Positions 16,320-24,670 of a DNA stretch of 40,668 bases are shown here, piece after piece. Position numbers and translations under genes: made by a program. The notes under the pieces were generated by a model. The model was given only the letters and a program-made list of their open reading frames with translations, did no database searches and was not told where the DNA came from. Position 1 is the first letter of the stretch, and every line of letters starts with the position of its first letter. This stretch comes from Cellulomonas phragmiteti (GTDB lineage: Bacteria; Actinomycetota; Actinomycetes; Actinomycetales; Cellulomonadaceae), in the NCBI RefSeq assembly GCF_016862775.1, contig NZ_BONP01000031.1:1-40668 (forward strand), read 5' to 3'.

Positions 16320-17063
16320 GTGAGCATCGGCAACGAGCCGGGCGTCGCGCGTCGCGGCTCGGCCGCGGCGAGGTCCGGCGCACGCCGCGGCCTGCCGTCG
16401 TGGGCGCCGCGCCGCGGCACCCCGGACGCTGCCGCCGCTGCGGCGGTCGCCGCCGTCCTGCACGACCTCGGGCCCGAGGGCTGGACCTCGCTGCCCGGCC
16501 TGCGCGGGCCGGGCCGGGGCGCGGGGCGCATCGACCACGTCGTCATCGGTCCCGGTGGCGTCGTCGTGGTGGACGCCACCGACGCCGCGCAGGCCGCCGG
16601 CTGGGTCACCTCGCTGCTCGCGCCGCGCCACCGCTCGGCCGTCCGCGCGGTGGTCTGCGCCACGGACCGGCCCGCGGCGGCCGTCGAGGGGTGCGGCGCC
16701 GCCGTCGTGTCGCGCGACGCCCTCGCCGACCACCTGCGGGGCCTGCCGGCGCGCCTGCACCCGGCCGACGTGGCAGGCCTCGCCCAGCACCTGCACGTGC
16801 TGCTCGGCGAGGCGTGGGAGCCCGACGTGCTGACCACGGCGACGCTGGGCACGGCGCAGCGCGCGGCCCGCCGGCGCGTGGTGCGCCCGCTCACGTCCGA
16901 CGTCGCCGTGCCGCTGCCGCCGGGCCGCGGAGCCACGCCCACCGTCGACGACCGCGACCTGGTCCGGCACACCCGGGTGGCCCTGGCCCTGCGGGCCGGT
17001 GTCGTCGTGAGCGTCGCGTGGCTCGCCTGGGTGTTCACGACGGCGCCGCTCGGCAGCCTGTGA
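16320..17063 (+). CDS. NERD-like protein with C-terminal membrane helix, degenerate active site
   Basis: A 247-aa protein. Residues about 36-150 match the NERD fold, with the signature RIDHVVIGPGGVVVVDATDA. Asp72 and Asp85 of the nuclease site are present, but the usual Lys (as in VVDTK) is replaced by Thr87, so nuclease activity is doubtful. The rest is unassigned and ends with one hydrophobic helix (about 219-240), suggesting membrane attachment. The GTG start at 16320 follows a purine-rich GGGGGCGAG; this ribosome binding site is weak and the start somewhat uncertain. The stop lies in the first unit of a 17-bp tandem repeat. Its nearness to the intact NERD helicase may be coincidence. Confidence 0.65.
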   Translation: MSIGNEPGVARRGSAAARSGARRGLPSWAPRRGTPDAAAAAAVAAVLHDLGPEGWTSLPGLRGPGRGAGRIDHVVIGPGGVVVVDATDAAQAAGWVTSLLAPRHRSAVRAVVCATDRPAAAVEGCGAAVVSRDALADHLRGLPARLHPADVAGLAQHLHVLLGEAWEPDVLTTATLGTAQRAARRRVVRPLTSDVAVPLPPGRGATPTVDDRDLVRHTRVALALRAGVVVSVAWLAWVFTTAPLGSL

Positions 17064-17105
17064 CCCGTCGGAGCCTGTGACCCGTCGGAGCCTGTGACCC
17101 GTCGC
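17055..17105. repeat. 17-bp tandem repeat (3 copies) carrying TGA in every frame
   Basis: The unit AGCCTGTGACCCGTCGG occurs three times (17055-17071, 17072-17088, 17089-17105; the last differs in its final base). The first contains the TGA of the NERD-like gene. Since 17 is not a multiple of 3, the three TGA triplets fall in all three forward frames. Confidence 0.85.
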
Positions 17106-17119
17106 CCGCCGGGGTGGGG

Positions 17120-18676
17120 TCAGCGCACCCCGGGGTCGCAGAGCTCGGGCTGGGCGGCGACGAGGTCGCCGGTGCGCGCGGGGTCGCCGGCACGCGCGGG
17201 GTCGCCGGCACGCGCGGGGTCGCCGGCACGCGCGGACGCGGTGCGCGGCGCCGGGACCACGGCGTCGACCACGAGCGACCCCTCGGACGGTCCCTCGAGC
17301 GCGACCGGCTCCGGGGTGGCCGCGACGCGAGCGAGCGGGGCGACGGGCTCGAGCGCGAGGCGCTTGTGGGCGCGCACGTACGCGGGGACCAGGCCGGCGA
17401 CGGCACCGACCCACGCCAGCGGGTTGCCCCAGACGACGCCCTCGAACCCGTAGGCCGCGCCGAGCACGACCGCGGCGCCGACGCGCATGACCAGCTCGAC
17501 GAGCCCGGTGACCGTGGGCACCATCGTGTGCCCCAGGCCCTGCAGCGCCCCGCGGACGACCATGAGCACGCCGAGGACCACGTACAGGGCGCCGTTGACG
17601 AGCAGCAGGTACGCGGCGAGCTCCACGACGCGCTCCTCGCCGTCGCCGACGAACAGCTCGACGAGGTGGCTGCCGGCGAGGATGAGGACGCCGCCGAGCA
17701 CGACCGAGGCGATGACCGCCATCCAGATGCCCTGCACGACGCCGGCGCGGATGCGGTCGGGCCGCCCGCCGCCGAGGTTCTGCGCGACGAACATCGACAT
17801 GGCCAGGCCGAGGGAGGCCAGCAGCGTGACGGCGAGCATGTCGACGCGGGCGGCGGTGGTGTACGCGGCCACGGCCTCGGGGCCCAGGGAGTTGAGCCGC
17901 ACCTGCACGGCGAGCGCACCGATCGCGATGATCGACGCCTGGAAGCCCATCGGCAGGCCGAGGTGCAGGTGGCGGGCCAGGTCGGCGCGCGACACCCGCC
18001 AGTCCTCGCGGCGCACGTGCAGCACGGGCACGCGCCGCCACACGTACAGCAGGCACAGCGTGACGGCGATGCCCTGCGACGCGACGGTCGCCAGGGCCGC
18101 CCCGCCCACGCCGGTGCCCAGGCCGCCGACGAGGGCGACGACGAGGCCGATGTTGACGACGCAGCTGACGGTGAGGAACACCAGGGGGGTCCGGGAGTCG
18201 CCGATCGCGCGGATGATCGAGGACAGGAAGTTGAAGGCCATCGTGGTCGCGGCACCCAGGAAGCTGATGACCGCGAACGTGGTCGCCTCGGGCAGCAGCT
18301 CCTCGGGGGTGCGCAGCAGGCGCAGCGCGGGCTCGGCGAGCAGCGGCGCGGCGACGGTGAGCAGCAGGGTGACCGCGCCGGTGAGCAGCGCCCCGGTCGC
18401 CACCGAGCGCCGCACGGCGGCGGCGTCGCCGGCGCCGAAGGCCTGCGCGGTCGGGATCGCGAACCCCGAGGTCATGCCCCAGGCGAACCCGATGAGCAGG
18501 AACAGCAGGCTGCCGGTCGCGCCGACGGCGGCGAGCGAGTCGACGCCCAGGACGCGCCCGACGACGATCGCGTCGGCGAAGTGGTAGAGCTGCTGGACGA
18601 CGTTGCCGATGAGGAGCGGCACCGAGAACGCCGCGATGACGCGCCAGGGGCTGCCGGTGGTGAGGGCCTTGGACAT
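17120..18676 (-). CDS. MATE-family efflux transporter
   Basis: A 518-aa integral membrane protein with about 12 helices. Family features include the N-terminal IAAFSVPLLIGNVVQQLYHFADAIVVGRVLG, the GLPMGFQASIIAIGA start of the second bundle and FVAQNLGGGRPD. MATE proteins export drugs or metabolites with a proton or sodium gradient. The ATG at 18676 is chosen because the family N-terminus begins there; GGAG lies 10 bases upstream. The C-terminal cytoplasmic tail is unusual: Pro/Ala-rich with ARAGDP repeats (DNA repeat at 17176-17229). A palindrome upstream (18753-18766) suggests control by a dedicated repressor. Confidence 0.9.
   Translation of the reverse strand: MSKALTTGSPWRVIAAFSVPLLIGNVVQQLYHFADAIVVGRVLGVDSLAAVGATGSLLFLLIGFAWGMTSGFAIPTAQAFGAGDAAAVRRSVATGALLTGAVTLLLTVAAPLLAEPALRLLRTPEELLPEATTFAVISFLGAATTMAFNFLSSIIRAIGDSRTPLVFLTVSCVVNIGLVVALVGGLGTGVGGAALATVASQGIAVTLCLLYVWRRVPVLHVRREDWRVSRADLARHLHLGLPMGFQASIIAIGALAVQVRLNSLGPEAVAAYTTAARVDMLAVTLLASLGLAMSMFVAQNLGGGRPDRIRAGVVQGIWMAVIASVVLGGVLILAGSHLVELFVGDGEERVVELAAYLLLVNGALYVVLGVLMVVRGALQGLGHTMVPTVTGLVELVMRVGAAVVLGAAYGFEGVVWGNPLAWVGAVAGLVPAYVRAHKRLALEPVAPLARVAATPEPVALEGPSEGSLVVDAVVPAPRTASARAGDPARAGDPARAGDPARTGDLVAAQPELCDPGVR
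17176..17229 (-). repeat. 18-bp in-frame tandem repeat encoding ARAGDP
   Basis: Three exact 18-bp copies (17176-17193, 17194-17211, 17212-17229) in the 3' end of the MATE gene, encoding ARAGDP units in the cytoplasmic tail. The length is a multiple of 3, so copy-number change would keep the frame. Confidence 0.85.
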
Positions 18677-18752
18677 GACGGGGGAACTCCGCGCTGGTGG
18701 GGCTGGGGGTGCTGGGGCGCGGTGGTCGGTGCCGTGTCGCGTCAGGGACTCA

Positions 18753-18766
18753 TCGTATCGATACGA
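18753..18766. promoter_or_regulatory. Palindromic operator TCGTATCGATACGA upstream of the MATE gene
   Basis: A perfect 14-bp palindrome 77 bp upstream of the MATE start, unusually AT-rich for this DNA. On the minus strand TTCACC lies 17 bases before TATCGA, the centre of the palindrome, so the site overlaps a plausible -10. Likely bound by a TetR/MarR/PadR-type repressor encoded elsewhere. Apart from this and the hairpin at 18965-19003, nothing else is seen in the gene-free stretch 18677-19015. Confidence 0.6.
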
Positions 18767-18964
18767 CCGCCGCTGACCAGGGTGAATCGTCGGGCGCAGG
18801 ACGGGCGCGCGCCCGTCGGCGCGGCCTGGGGCATGCCCACCCCACGGGTGTGCCAACGGCTCCCCCCGCCCCGGTGGTCACCCGTCCAAGTCCCGGCCCG
18901 GTCCCGCCCTGCCGCGGGCCGCACCCGGCCCGCAGCAGGGCACGCCTTGACCCGTGTGACGTCC

Positions 18965-19003
18965 ACGACGGCGCCCGGGCGAGAGGAGTCCGGGCGCCGT
19001 CGT
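18965..19003 (-). terminator. Terminator hairpin of the CBM48 gene
   Basis: Perfect 13-bp arms (18965-18977 with 18991-19003) with a 13-base loop, 12 bases past the stop of the small CBM48 gene on the minus strand. Confidence 0.65.
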
Positions 19004-19015
19004 CACACCGTGGGG

Positions 19016-19297
19016 TCAGGCCAGGACGACCGAGCCCTCCGGCGTGATCTCGTCCGCGTCGGCGTCGTCGAACCAGCGGCCGTCCGTCCCCAGGTAGCGG
19101 AACCGCACGGTCGAGCCGGCGGGCACGACGACCGACGTGCTGGCGGTGCCGTTGGACCGCCGACGCAGCGGGTGGACGCCGGGCGTCCAGTCGTTGAAGG
19201 TCCCGACGACGCTGACGGGACCGTCCAGCGCGGTCGACGGCAGGGCGAACGTCAGGGTGCAGGTGGCGGACTTCACGGAACGGGACTTCTTCAGCAC
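19016..19297 (-). CDS. Small stand-alone CBM48 / glycogen-recognition (isoamylase early-set) protein
   Basis: A 93-aa protein made almost entirely of one early-set beta-sandwich domain: VSVVGTFNDWTPGVHPLRRR, a strand TASTSVVVPAGSTVRFRYL and the end DADEITPEGSVVLA. This is the layout of CBM48/AMPK-beta glycogen-binding modules, normally fused to branching or debranching enzymes. A GTG at 19297 is taken as start, with AGGGAA about 12 bases upstream; an in-frame GTG four codons earlier is possible. No signal peptide. It may bind glycogen or serve as an adaptor subunit; the partner is unknown. Confidence 0.8.
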   Translation of the reverse strand: MLKKSRSVKSATCTLTFALPSTALDGPVSVVGTFNDWTPGVHPLRRRSNGTASTSVVVPAGSTVRFRYLGTDGRWFDDADADEITPEGSVVLA

Positions 19298-19350
19298 GGG
19301 CGGATCCACTTCCCTCAACCGGGTGGCACGGACGGGTGAATCGTGGCGCG

Positions 19351-19405
19351 GCGGTGTTTCCGGAACCACCGCGACACGGTGACCCGCGTGTGACACCTCG
19401 GTGTC
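19351..19405 (-). terminator. Inverted repeats downstream of phoX
   Basis: A 14-bp hairpin GACACC-TC-GGTGTC (19392-19405) and a near-perfect 22-bp palindrome (19351-19372, one mismatch) lie between the phoX stop (19438) and the CBM48 start. The first is probably the phoX terminator. The second could be a terminator or an operator for the small gene. Confidence 0.4.
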
Positions 19406-19437
19406 GGGCGGCGTGTCGCGGGCCGCGCCGCGTCGTG

Positions 19438-21519
19438 TCAGGCCTTCCACACCTGCACGACGCTCGGCCGCGGCCCACCCCACCGGCCCCCGCCCACCGC
19501 ACCGGGGGCCACGTAGTCGGGGAAGAGCGACTGCTGCGCGTCCCACGACCCGTCCTCCCCGGGGTGCTGCACGGCGACGTAGACCATGCCGTCGTCGTCC
19601 CGCACGACCGGCCCGCACGTCTCGGCCCCGGCCGGCACGGCCAGGAACTGCTGCACCCGGCCCCGCTCGCGCCCCGTGAGCGGCACCTTGAACAGCCCGT
19701 CGCAGTACCCGATGACGCCGGGCTGCCCGTCGGTCGAGATCCACAGGTTGCCCGCGGAGTCGAACGCGAGGTTGTCGGGGCACGAGATCGGCGAGACCTT
19801 CTCCGGCGGGAACCCCGCGAAGTACGTCGTCGTGTTGGTCGCCGGGTCACCGCACAGCAGCAGGATGCTCCAGCCGAACGTCGTGGCCGTGACGTCGTCG
19901 CCGGCCTCGGTGAGCTCGATGACGTGGCCGTCGCGGTTGGCGTGACGGGGGTTCGACTCCGTCGCCCCCTCCTTGCCGGCGGCGCCCCGGTCGCTGTTGT
20001 TGGTGCACGCGATGTAGACGCGGCCGGTCGTCGGGTGCGGCTCGACGTCCTCGGGCCGGTCCATCTTGGTCGCGCCGACGGCGTCGGCCGCCAGGCGGGT
20101 GTGCACCAGCACCTCGTCCGTCGTGAAGCCCGGGACCTGGCTGACGCCGTCGACGACGAGCGGCAGCCACACCCCGGTGCCGTCGAACGCGCCGTCCGAC
20201 GGCAGGGCGCCGGTGCCCGTGATCTCGGACGTCGGGGAGTCGCCGTCGAACCGCGCGACGTACAGGCTGCCCGCGCTCAGCAGGCCCTTGTTGTGCTGCC
20301 GGTGCTTGTCCCCGCGGCGGTAGCGGTCCCGGGAGACGAACTTGTAGACGTAGTCGAACCGCTCGTCGTCGCCCATGTACGCCGCGACGTGCCCCGAGCG
20401 CCCGACGCGCACGTGCGCGCCCTCGTGCTTGAACCGCCCCATCGCGGTGTGCTTGACGGGCGGCGCGGACGGGTCGGACGGGTCGACCTCGACCATCCAG
20501 CCGAAGCGGTGCGGCTCGTTCTCGTACCCCGGGGTGCGGGCGTCGAAGCGCGCGTCGACGTGCTCCCAGCCGCGGGTCGTCTCCCGGTCCGCGAGGCCGT
20601 ACCGACGGTCCGCGGGGGTGGCGCCCGTCGTCCTGAAGTACTGGTGGAAGTTCTCCTCGCCCGACAGCACGGTCCCCCACGGCGTCGTCCCGCCGGCGCA
20701 GTTGTTGAGCGTGCCGAGCACGGTGGTGCCGGCCGGGTCCGCCACCGTCCGCAGCAGCGGCGAGCCGGCGGCGGGTCCGTCGACGACGCACGGCGTCGTC
20801 GCCGTGATCCGGCGGTTCTGGGGAGCGCCCACGCGGTAGGTCCAGGGCCGGCCGGAGCGGGGCCGCTGCAGCGCGACGACCGACATGCCGTGCGACGCCA
20901 TCGCGACCCGGCGCTGGCGGTCCAGCTCCTGCGGCGTCGTCGCCGGCGGGAACATGATGCCCTCGTTGGTGTACTCGTGGTTGACGACGAGCAGCGCGTC
21001 CCGGCCGCGGCGGTCCTCCAGCAGGTCGACGTAGTCGCAGTTGTAGCCGAGCAGCCGCTCGGCGACCTCGGGCGTGAGGGTCGTCGGGTCGAACGTGTCC
21101 GCCGTCGAGAACAGCGGGTCCCCCCAGCGCACGATCGGCGACCAGCGGTAGCCCGGCGGCACGGTGAGCGCGTCCGTCGTGGCCGGGACGGGGGCGATGG
21201 GACGGAACGGCAGGCGGCCCTTGCCCGGCCCGTCGTGCGCGGCCGCCGGCGCCGCACCGAGGAGGTCCGGACCGATGGTGATCGCCGCGCCGGCGGCGAG
21301 CGCGCCGGCGAGCACCGACCGCCGGGTCAGTGCCGCGTCCGCGACGTCACGGAAGTACGGCGAGTCGCTGGTGTTGGGCACCGGCTGCGCGCACGCGTCC
21401 CCGCACCGCAGGTGGCACGTCACGGGTGACCGGCGACCGGCCGTGCGGCCCGCCATCGGCAGGAAGGGCAGCAGGGCACGACGCCCGGGGCCGGGGCGGT
21501 CGTGGGAGGTCGTCGTCAT
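19438..21519 (-). CDS. phoX: PhoX-family alkaline phosphatase, Tat-exported
   Basis: A 693-aa protein of the PhoX/DUF839 family, calcium- and iron-dependent phosphatases that release phosphate from organic esters outside the cell. Family segments are GTTPWGTVLSGEENFHQYF, GRFKHEGAHVRVGRSGHVAAYMGDDERFDYVYKF, MDRPEDVEPHP and CPDNLAFDSAGNLWISTDG. The twin-arginine signal LTRRSVLAGALAAGAAI (Arg66-Arg67) is preceded by a 60-residue leader with a TCHLRCGDAC triple-Cys motif, as in other actinobacterial PhoX proteins. ATG at 21519 with GAGGA 6 bases upstream. The gene lies 129 bp after the CopD-CtaG gene on the same strand; that gap holds a weak Pho-box-like repeat. Confidence 0.92.
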   Translation of the reverse strand: MTTTSHDRPGPGRRALLPFLPMAGRTAGRRSPVTCHLRCGDACAQPVPNTSDSPYFRDVADAALTRRSVLAGALAAGAAITIGPDLLGAAPAAAHDGPGKGRLPFRPIAPVPATTDALTVPPGYRWSPIVRWGDPLFSTADTFDPTTLTPEVAERLLGYNCDYVDLLEDRRGRDALLVVNHEYTNEGIMFPPATTPQELDRQRRVAMASHGMSVVALQRPRSGRPWTYRVGAPQNRRITATTPCVVDGPAAGSPLLRTVADPAGTTVLGTLNNCAGGTTPWGTVLSGEENFHQYFRTTGATPADRRYGLADRETTRGWEHVDARFDARTPGYENEPHRFGWMVEVDPSDPSAPPVKHTAMGRFKHEGAHVRVGRSGHVAAYMGDDERFDYVYKFVSRDRYRRGDKHRQHNKGLLSAGSLYVARFDGDSPTSEITGTGALPSDGAFDGTGVWLPLVVDGVSQVPGFTTDEVLVHTRLAADAVGATKMDRPEDVEPHPTTGRVYIACTNNSDRGAAGKEGATESNPRHANRDGHVIELTEAGDDVTATTFGWSILLLCGDPATNTTTYFAGFPPEKVSPISCPDNLAFDSAGNLWISTDGQPGVIGYCDGLFKVPLTGRERGRVQQFLAVPAGAETCGPVVRDDDGMVYVAVQHPGEDGSWDAQQSLFPDYVAPGAVGGGRWGGPRPSVVQVWKA

Positions 21520-21605
21520 CGCAGGTCCTCGTCGTCGTCAAGCGGCGGGGTGACAGGACCCAGCCTGGCAACCCGACCAATCGGACGCGGGGACCAGGGG
21601 ATGGC

Positions 21606-21628
21606 GGATCGGCGACGGGACGGCGAAC
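21606..21628 (-). promoter_or_regulatory. Possible Pho-box-like direct repeat upstream of phoX
   Basis: On the minus strand GTTCGCCGTCC is followed directly by CGTCGCCGATC, two 11-base units that resemble the GTTCACC-type PhoP repeats of Streptomyces. It lies about 90 bp upstream of the phoX start. The match is weak and based on consensus memory. Confidence 0.2.
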
Positions 21629-21648
21629 TCTTGGCGCGCGGTACGGGC

Positions 21649-23676
21649 TCAGCGCGGGGCGTCGCGCTCGGCCAGCCGGCCGAGCATCGCGTTGTACTCG
21701 TCCATCTCGACGTCGCCGTCGCGCTCCACACGCCGGTCCCGGCGCCGTGCCGTGCGCTCGTCGTCGCGCATCCACTGCACCGCCACGAGCACCGCGAGCG
21801 CGAGCGTGGGGATCTCCCCGATGCCCCACGCGATCGAGCCGCCGATCTGCTGGTCCCGGATCGCCGACGGCCCCCACGGCCGGCCCGTCAGGCCGAACCA
21901 GTCGGCCACCAGCAGCGCCTCGCCGTCCACCAGCGCGACGCCGAAGAACGCGTGGAACGCCATGGTCGCGAACAGCAGGAGCAGGCGCATCGGGTACGGC
22001 GGGCGCGTGGGGCCCGGGTCGATGCCCGCGAGCGCGTTGACGAACAGGTACCCGGCGAGCGTGAAGTGCACGATCATCGCCAGGTGCCCCACCGAGGAGC
22101 GCAGGGACCACTCGAACAGGCCCGAGTAGTAGAACAGCACCATCGACCCGGCGAAGTTCACGGCGGCGACCAGCGGGTGCGCGACGAACCGGCCGACGTG
22201 GCTGTGCACCAGCGTCAGCACCCACTCGCGCGGGCCGCGCGACGCGTCGTCCCGCAGGGTCGCGGCGCGGGCGGGCACGGCGCGCAGCAGCAGCGTGACG
22301 GGCGCCGACAGCGCGACGAACAGCGGCACCACCATGACGAGCACCATGTGCTGGATCATGTGCGCGCTGAACAGGACGTGGCCGTAGACGGACGGGCCGC
22401 CGGACGTCGTCCAGCCGAACAGCAGCATGCCCGTGACCCAGGACGCCGTGCGGGCCCACGACCAGGTGTCACCGCGGCGGCGCAGCCGGCGCACCCACCG
22501 CAGGTACACCACGATCCCGGCGACGGCGGCGGAGGCCATCAGCACGTCCCAGCGCCACTCGGTGAGCCAGCGCAGCGCCGTCGGCTCGGGCGGCAGCGCG
22601 TGGCCCGTGAGGACGTAGGCGGGCGAGGTGTCGGCCACGGCGACGTCCGGCACCGGCGGCGGGGACGCGCCCAGCGCGACCGCGACCCCGGAGACGGCGC
22701 CCATGACGGCGAGCTCGACGAGGACGACGCGCCAGAACAGCAGGCCGCCACGGGGGCCCGCCAGGCGCGGGATGGTGGCCCGCCGGTGGGCCAGCCCGAG
22801 CAGCGCGAGCGACCCGAACAGCACGACCTTGACGATCAGCAGCACGCCGTACCGCGTCTGCAGCCCGTCCCAGCCGCCGAGGCGCACGACGCTGTTGACG
22901 ACGCCGGAGACCGCGACGCCCGCGACGCACCACCCGGCGACCACGGAGAACCGCGCGACGGCTGGGACCACGTCGCTGCCCAGGCGCCGCACGAGCACGG
23001 CGAGCGCCGCGAGCGCACCGATCCACACGGCCGCGCTCACCAGGTGCAGCACCATCGCGGACGTCGCGAGGTCGTGGCTCGCGGCCCCCGCGGCGTGGCC
23101 CGTCTGCCCCAGCTGCCACAGCGCGACGAGCGACAGGGCGGCCGCCCACGCGGCGCCGGTGGGGGTCGCGACGACGAGCGCGAGGGCCGTGACCACGGCG
23201 GCGACCGTCGTGACGGACAGCAGGGTGCGCCCGAGGTCGATCTGCGTGACGAACAGCGCGAGCTCGTCGCCGAACGTCGGCGAGGTCGGTGAGGCGCCCG
23301 CGACCGACGCGTACGCCAGGACGAGGTGCACGACCGACAGCACCGTCCACGCCCCCGCGGCGACACCTGCCAGGACCAGGCTGCGCGGGTACGCCGAGCC
23401 GTCGGCGGCCCCCGGCCGTGCGGCACCCCCCGGTGCCGGGACCCGGCGCGGGAGCACGCACACGGCGAGCAGCAGCGCCCCGACCGTCAGGGAGGCGGCG
23501 AGCTCCGTGAGCGTCTCGACGACCGGCAGCCCCCACCGCACCAGGGCGCCCGGGTCGCCGACCGCGACCGCTGCCGCGACCCCGGTGAACGCGACGCCCA
23601 CGAGCGCGGCGACCGCGCCCGTCGCCGCGAGCACGCCGAGCGCACCTCGCCGCACCAGGGTCACGGACTCGTCCAC
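21649..23676 (-). CDS. CopD domain - CtaG (caa3 oxidase assembly) fusion membrane protein
   Basis: A 675-aa membrane protein with roughly 14-16 helices. The N-terminal half (to about residue 370) is CopD-like copper transport, with GQTGHAAGAASHDLATSAMVLHLVSAAVWIGAL and the RYGVLLIVKVVLFGSLALLGLAHRR segment. The C-terminal half is CtaG-like, with HVLFSAHMIQHMVLVMVVPLFVALSAPVTLLLRA, HPLVAAVNFAGSMVLFYYSGLFEWSLRS and FFGVALVDGEALLVADWFGL. The many His/Met residues in helices are likely copper ligands. The role is probably copper import for cytochrome c oxidase CuA/CuB assembly. The GTG start at 23676 has a weak ribosome binding site, so a start 4 codons later is possible. The copC gene precedes it by 107 bp. 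Confidence 0.9.
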   Translation of the reverse strand: MDESVTLVRRGALGVLAATGAVAALVGVAFTGVAAAVAVGDPGALVRWGLPVVETLTELAASLTVGALLLAVCVLPRRVPAPGGAARPGAADGSAYPRSLVLAGVAAGAWTVLSVVHLVLAYASVAGASPTSPTFGDELALFVTQIDLGRTLLSVTTVAAVVTALALVVATPTGAAWAAALSLVALWQLGQTGHAAGAASHDLATSAMVLHLVSAAVWIGALAALAVLVRRLGSDVVPAVARFSVVAGWCVAGVAVSGVVNSVVRLGGWDGLQTRYGVLLIVKVVLFGSLALLGLAHRRATIPRLAGPRGGLLFWRVVLVELAVMGAVSGVAVALGASPPPVPDVAVADTSPAYVLTGHALPPEPTALRWLTEWRWDVLMASAAVAGIVVYLRWVRRLRRRGDTWSWARTASWVTGMLLFGWTTSGGPSVYGHVLFSAHMIQHMVLVMVVPLFVALSAPVTLLLRAVPARAATLRDDASRGPREWVLTLVHSHVGRFVAHPLVAAVNFAGSMVLFYYSGLFEWSLRSSVGHLAMIVHFTLAGYLFVNALAGIDPGPTRPPYPMRLLLLFATMAFHAFFGVALVDGEALLVADWFGLTGRPWGPSAIRDQQIGGSIAWGIGEIPTLALAVLVAVQWMRDDERTARRRDRRVERDGDVEMDEYNAMLGRLAERDAPR

Positions 23677-23783
23677 CCGGCCAGCCTAGGCGTCGCGGCG
23701 AGCCGGGCGAGCGGGCCTGACGAGGCCGCACGCGGGTGGCACCGGGCCGCCGGCGACGGGGCCGCGGCGCACGGCCCGGCGGG

Positions 23784-24590
23784 TCACGCGCGGGGCGGCG
23801 GACCGTCGAGCGGGCCGCCGGGGCCGGGCCCTGTGGTCGGGTCGGTGGTGGGGTCGACGCTGGGGTCGGTGGTGGGGTCGGGCCCCGGCGCGGCGCCGGC
23901 ACCCGTGCCGGTGCCGGATGCGCCGTCCAGCCCACGCCGGGAGACGAGCAGCGCGACCATCCCGCCCGCGGCCAGCACGGCGACCGCCAGCCCGGCCCAC
24001 GCCCAGGCGGGCAGGCCGTCCTGCGCGGGCTCGGCGCTGATCGGCGTCGCGACGACCTCCTCGGTCGGCGAGGCCGGGTCGCTCGGCTCGGCCGCGGGCG
24101 TCGCCTCGGCCGTCGTCGCGGCGGCGTCCGTCGGCTCGCTCGCGTCCGTGGGCTCCTCGGCCGGCGCGGGGACGCCCACCGGCTCCGTCGCGGTGAACGT
24201 GAACGCGCCGGTCAGCGGGTGGCCGTCCGCGGACGTCACGCGCCACGCGACGTCGTACGTCCCGGCCGGCAGGGTGGTGACGAGCGGCTGGACGACCGAC
24301 ACGTCCACGAGCTGCACGGGGCCGTCGCTGACGGCCACGCCGTCGGGGCCGGTCACCACGATCTGCGTCCCGAGCTCGAGCGCCGGCTGGTCGAACGTGA
24401 GCGTGACCTGCGCGGGCGCGGTCGCGACGGTCGAGCCGTCGGCGGGGTCCGTGGAGCGCAGCGTGTTGTGCGCGGCGGCGGGCGACGCGAGCAGCGCCGT
24501 CCCGAGCGACGCCAGCAGCAGCGCGAGCGCGGCGAGCGCTCCGGCGCGCCGCGGGGTGAGCGGGCGGGGGGACGGGACGACGGACGGCAC
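23784..24590 (-). CDS. copC: CopC-domain copper-binding protein with C-terminal anchor
   Basis: A 268-aa exported protein. After a signal peptide ending LASPAAA, the mature chain starts HNTLRSTDPADGS, so an N-terminal His is exposed as in Cu(II)-binding CopC. The other typical ligands occur in TSADGHPLTGAFTF (Asp and His). The CopC domain covers about 95 residues, followed by an acidic Pro/Thr/Ala-rich spacer, one membrane helix (LPAWAWAGLAVAVLAAGGMVALLV) and a Pro/Asp-rich tail with TDP repeats. GTG at 24590 is taken as start because AGGAGAGG lies 8 bases upstream; the longer open frame upstream lacks such a site. It probably hands copper to the CopD-CtaG protein encoded downstream. Confidence 0.88.
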   Translation of the reverse strand: MPSVVPSPRPLTPRRAGALAALALLLASLGTALLASPAAAHNTLRSTDPADGSTVATAPAQVTLTFDQPALELGTQIVVTGPDGVAVSDGPVQLVDVSVVQPLVTTLPAGTYDVAWRVTSADGHPLTGAFTFTATEPVGVPAPAEEPTDASEPTDAAATTAEATPAAEPSDPASPTEEVVATPISAEPAQDGLPAWAWAGLAVAVLAAGGMVALLVSRRGLDGASGTGTGAGAAPGPDPTTDPSVDPTTDPTTGPGPGGPLDGPPPRA

Positions 24591-24670
24591 GACGAGCACC
24601 TCTCCTGCAGGGGCGGGGTCCCTCGATCCCATCACGGGTGCCCCGGTGCGGGCGAACGGGCGCGGGAGCC

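Noticed and set aside
17055..17229. Clustered short repeats considered as a CRISPR array
   Set aside because: The 17- and 18-bp units are directly adjacent without spacers, and the second set is in-frame coding sequence.
15069..18056. Open minus-strand frame of 995 codons
   Set aside because: It overlaps the MFS, NERD-like and MATE genes in wrong frames and is Arg/Ala/Gly-rich.
19336..21429. Open plus-strand frame of 697 codons antisense to phoX
   Set aside because: The minus strand encodes a complete PhoX with clear family motifs; the plus frame has none.
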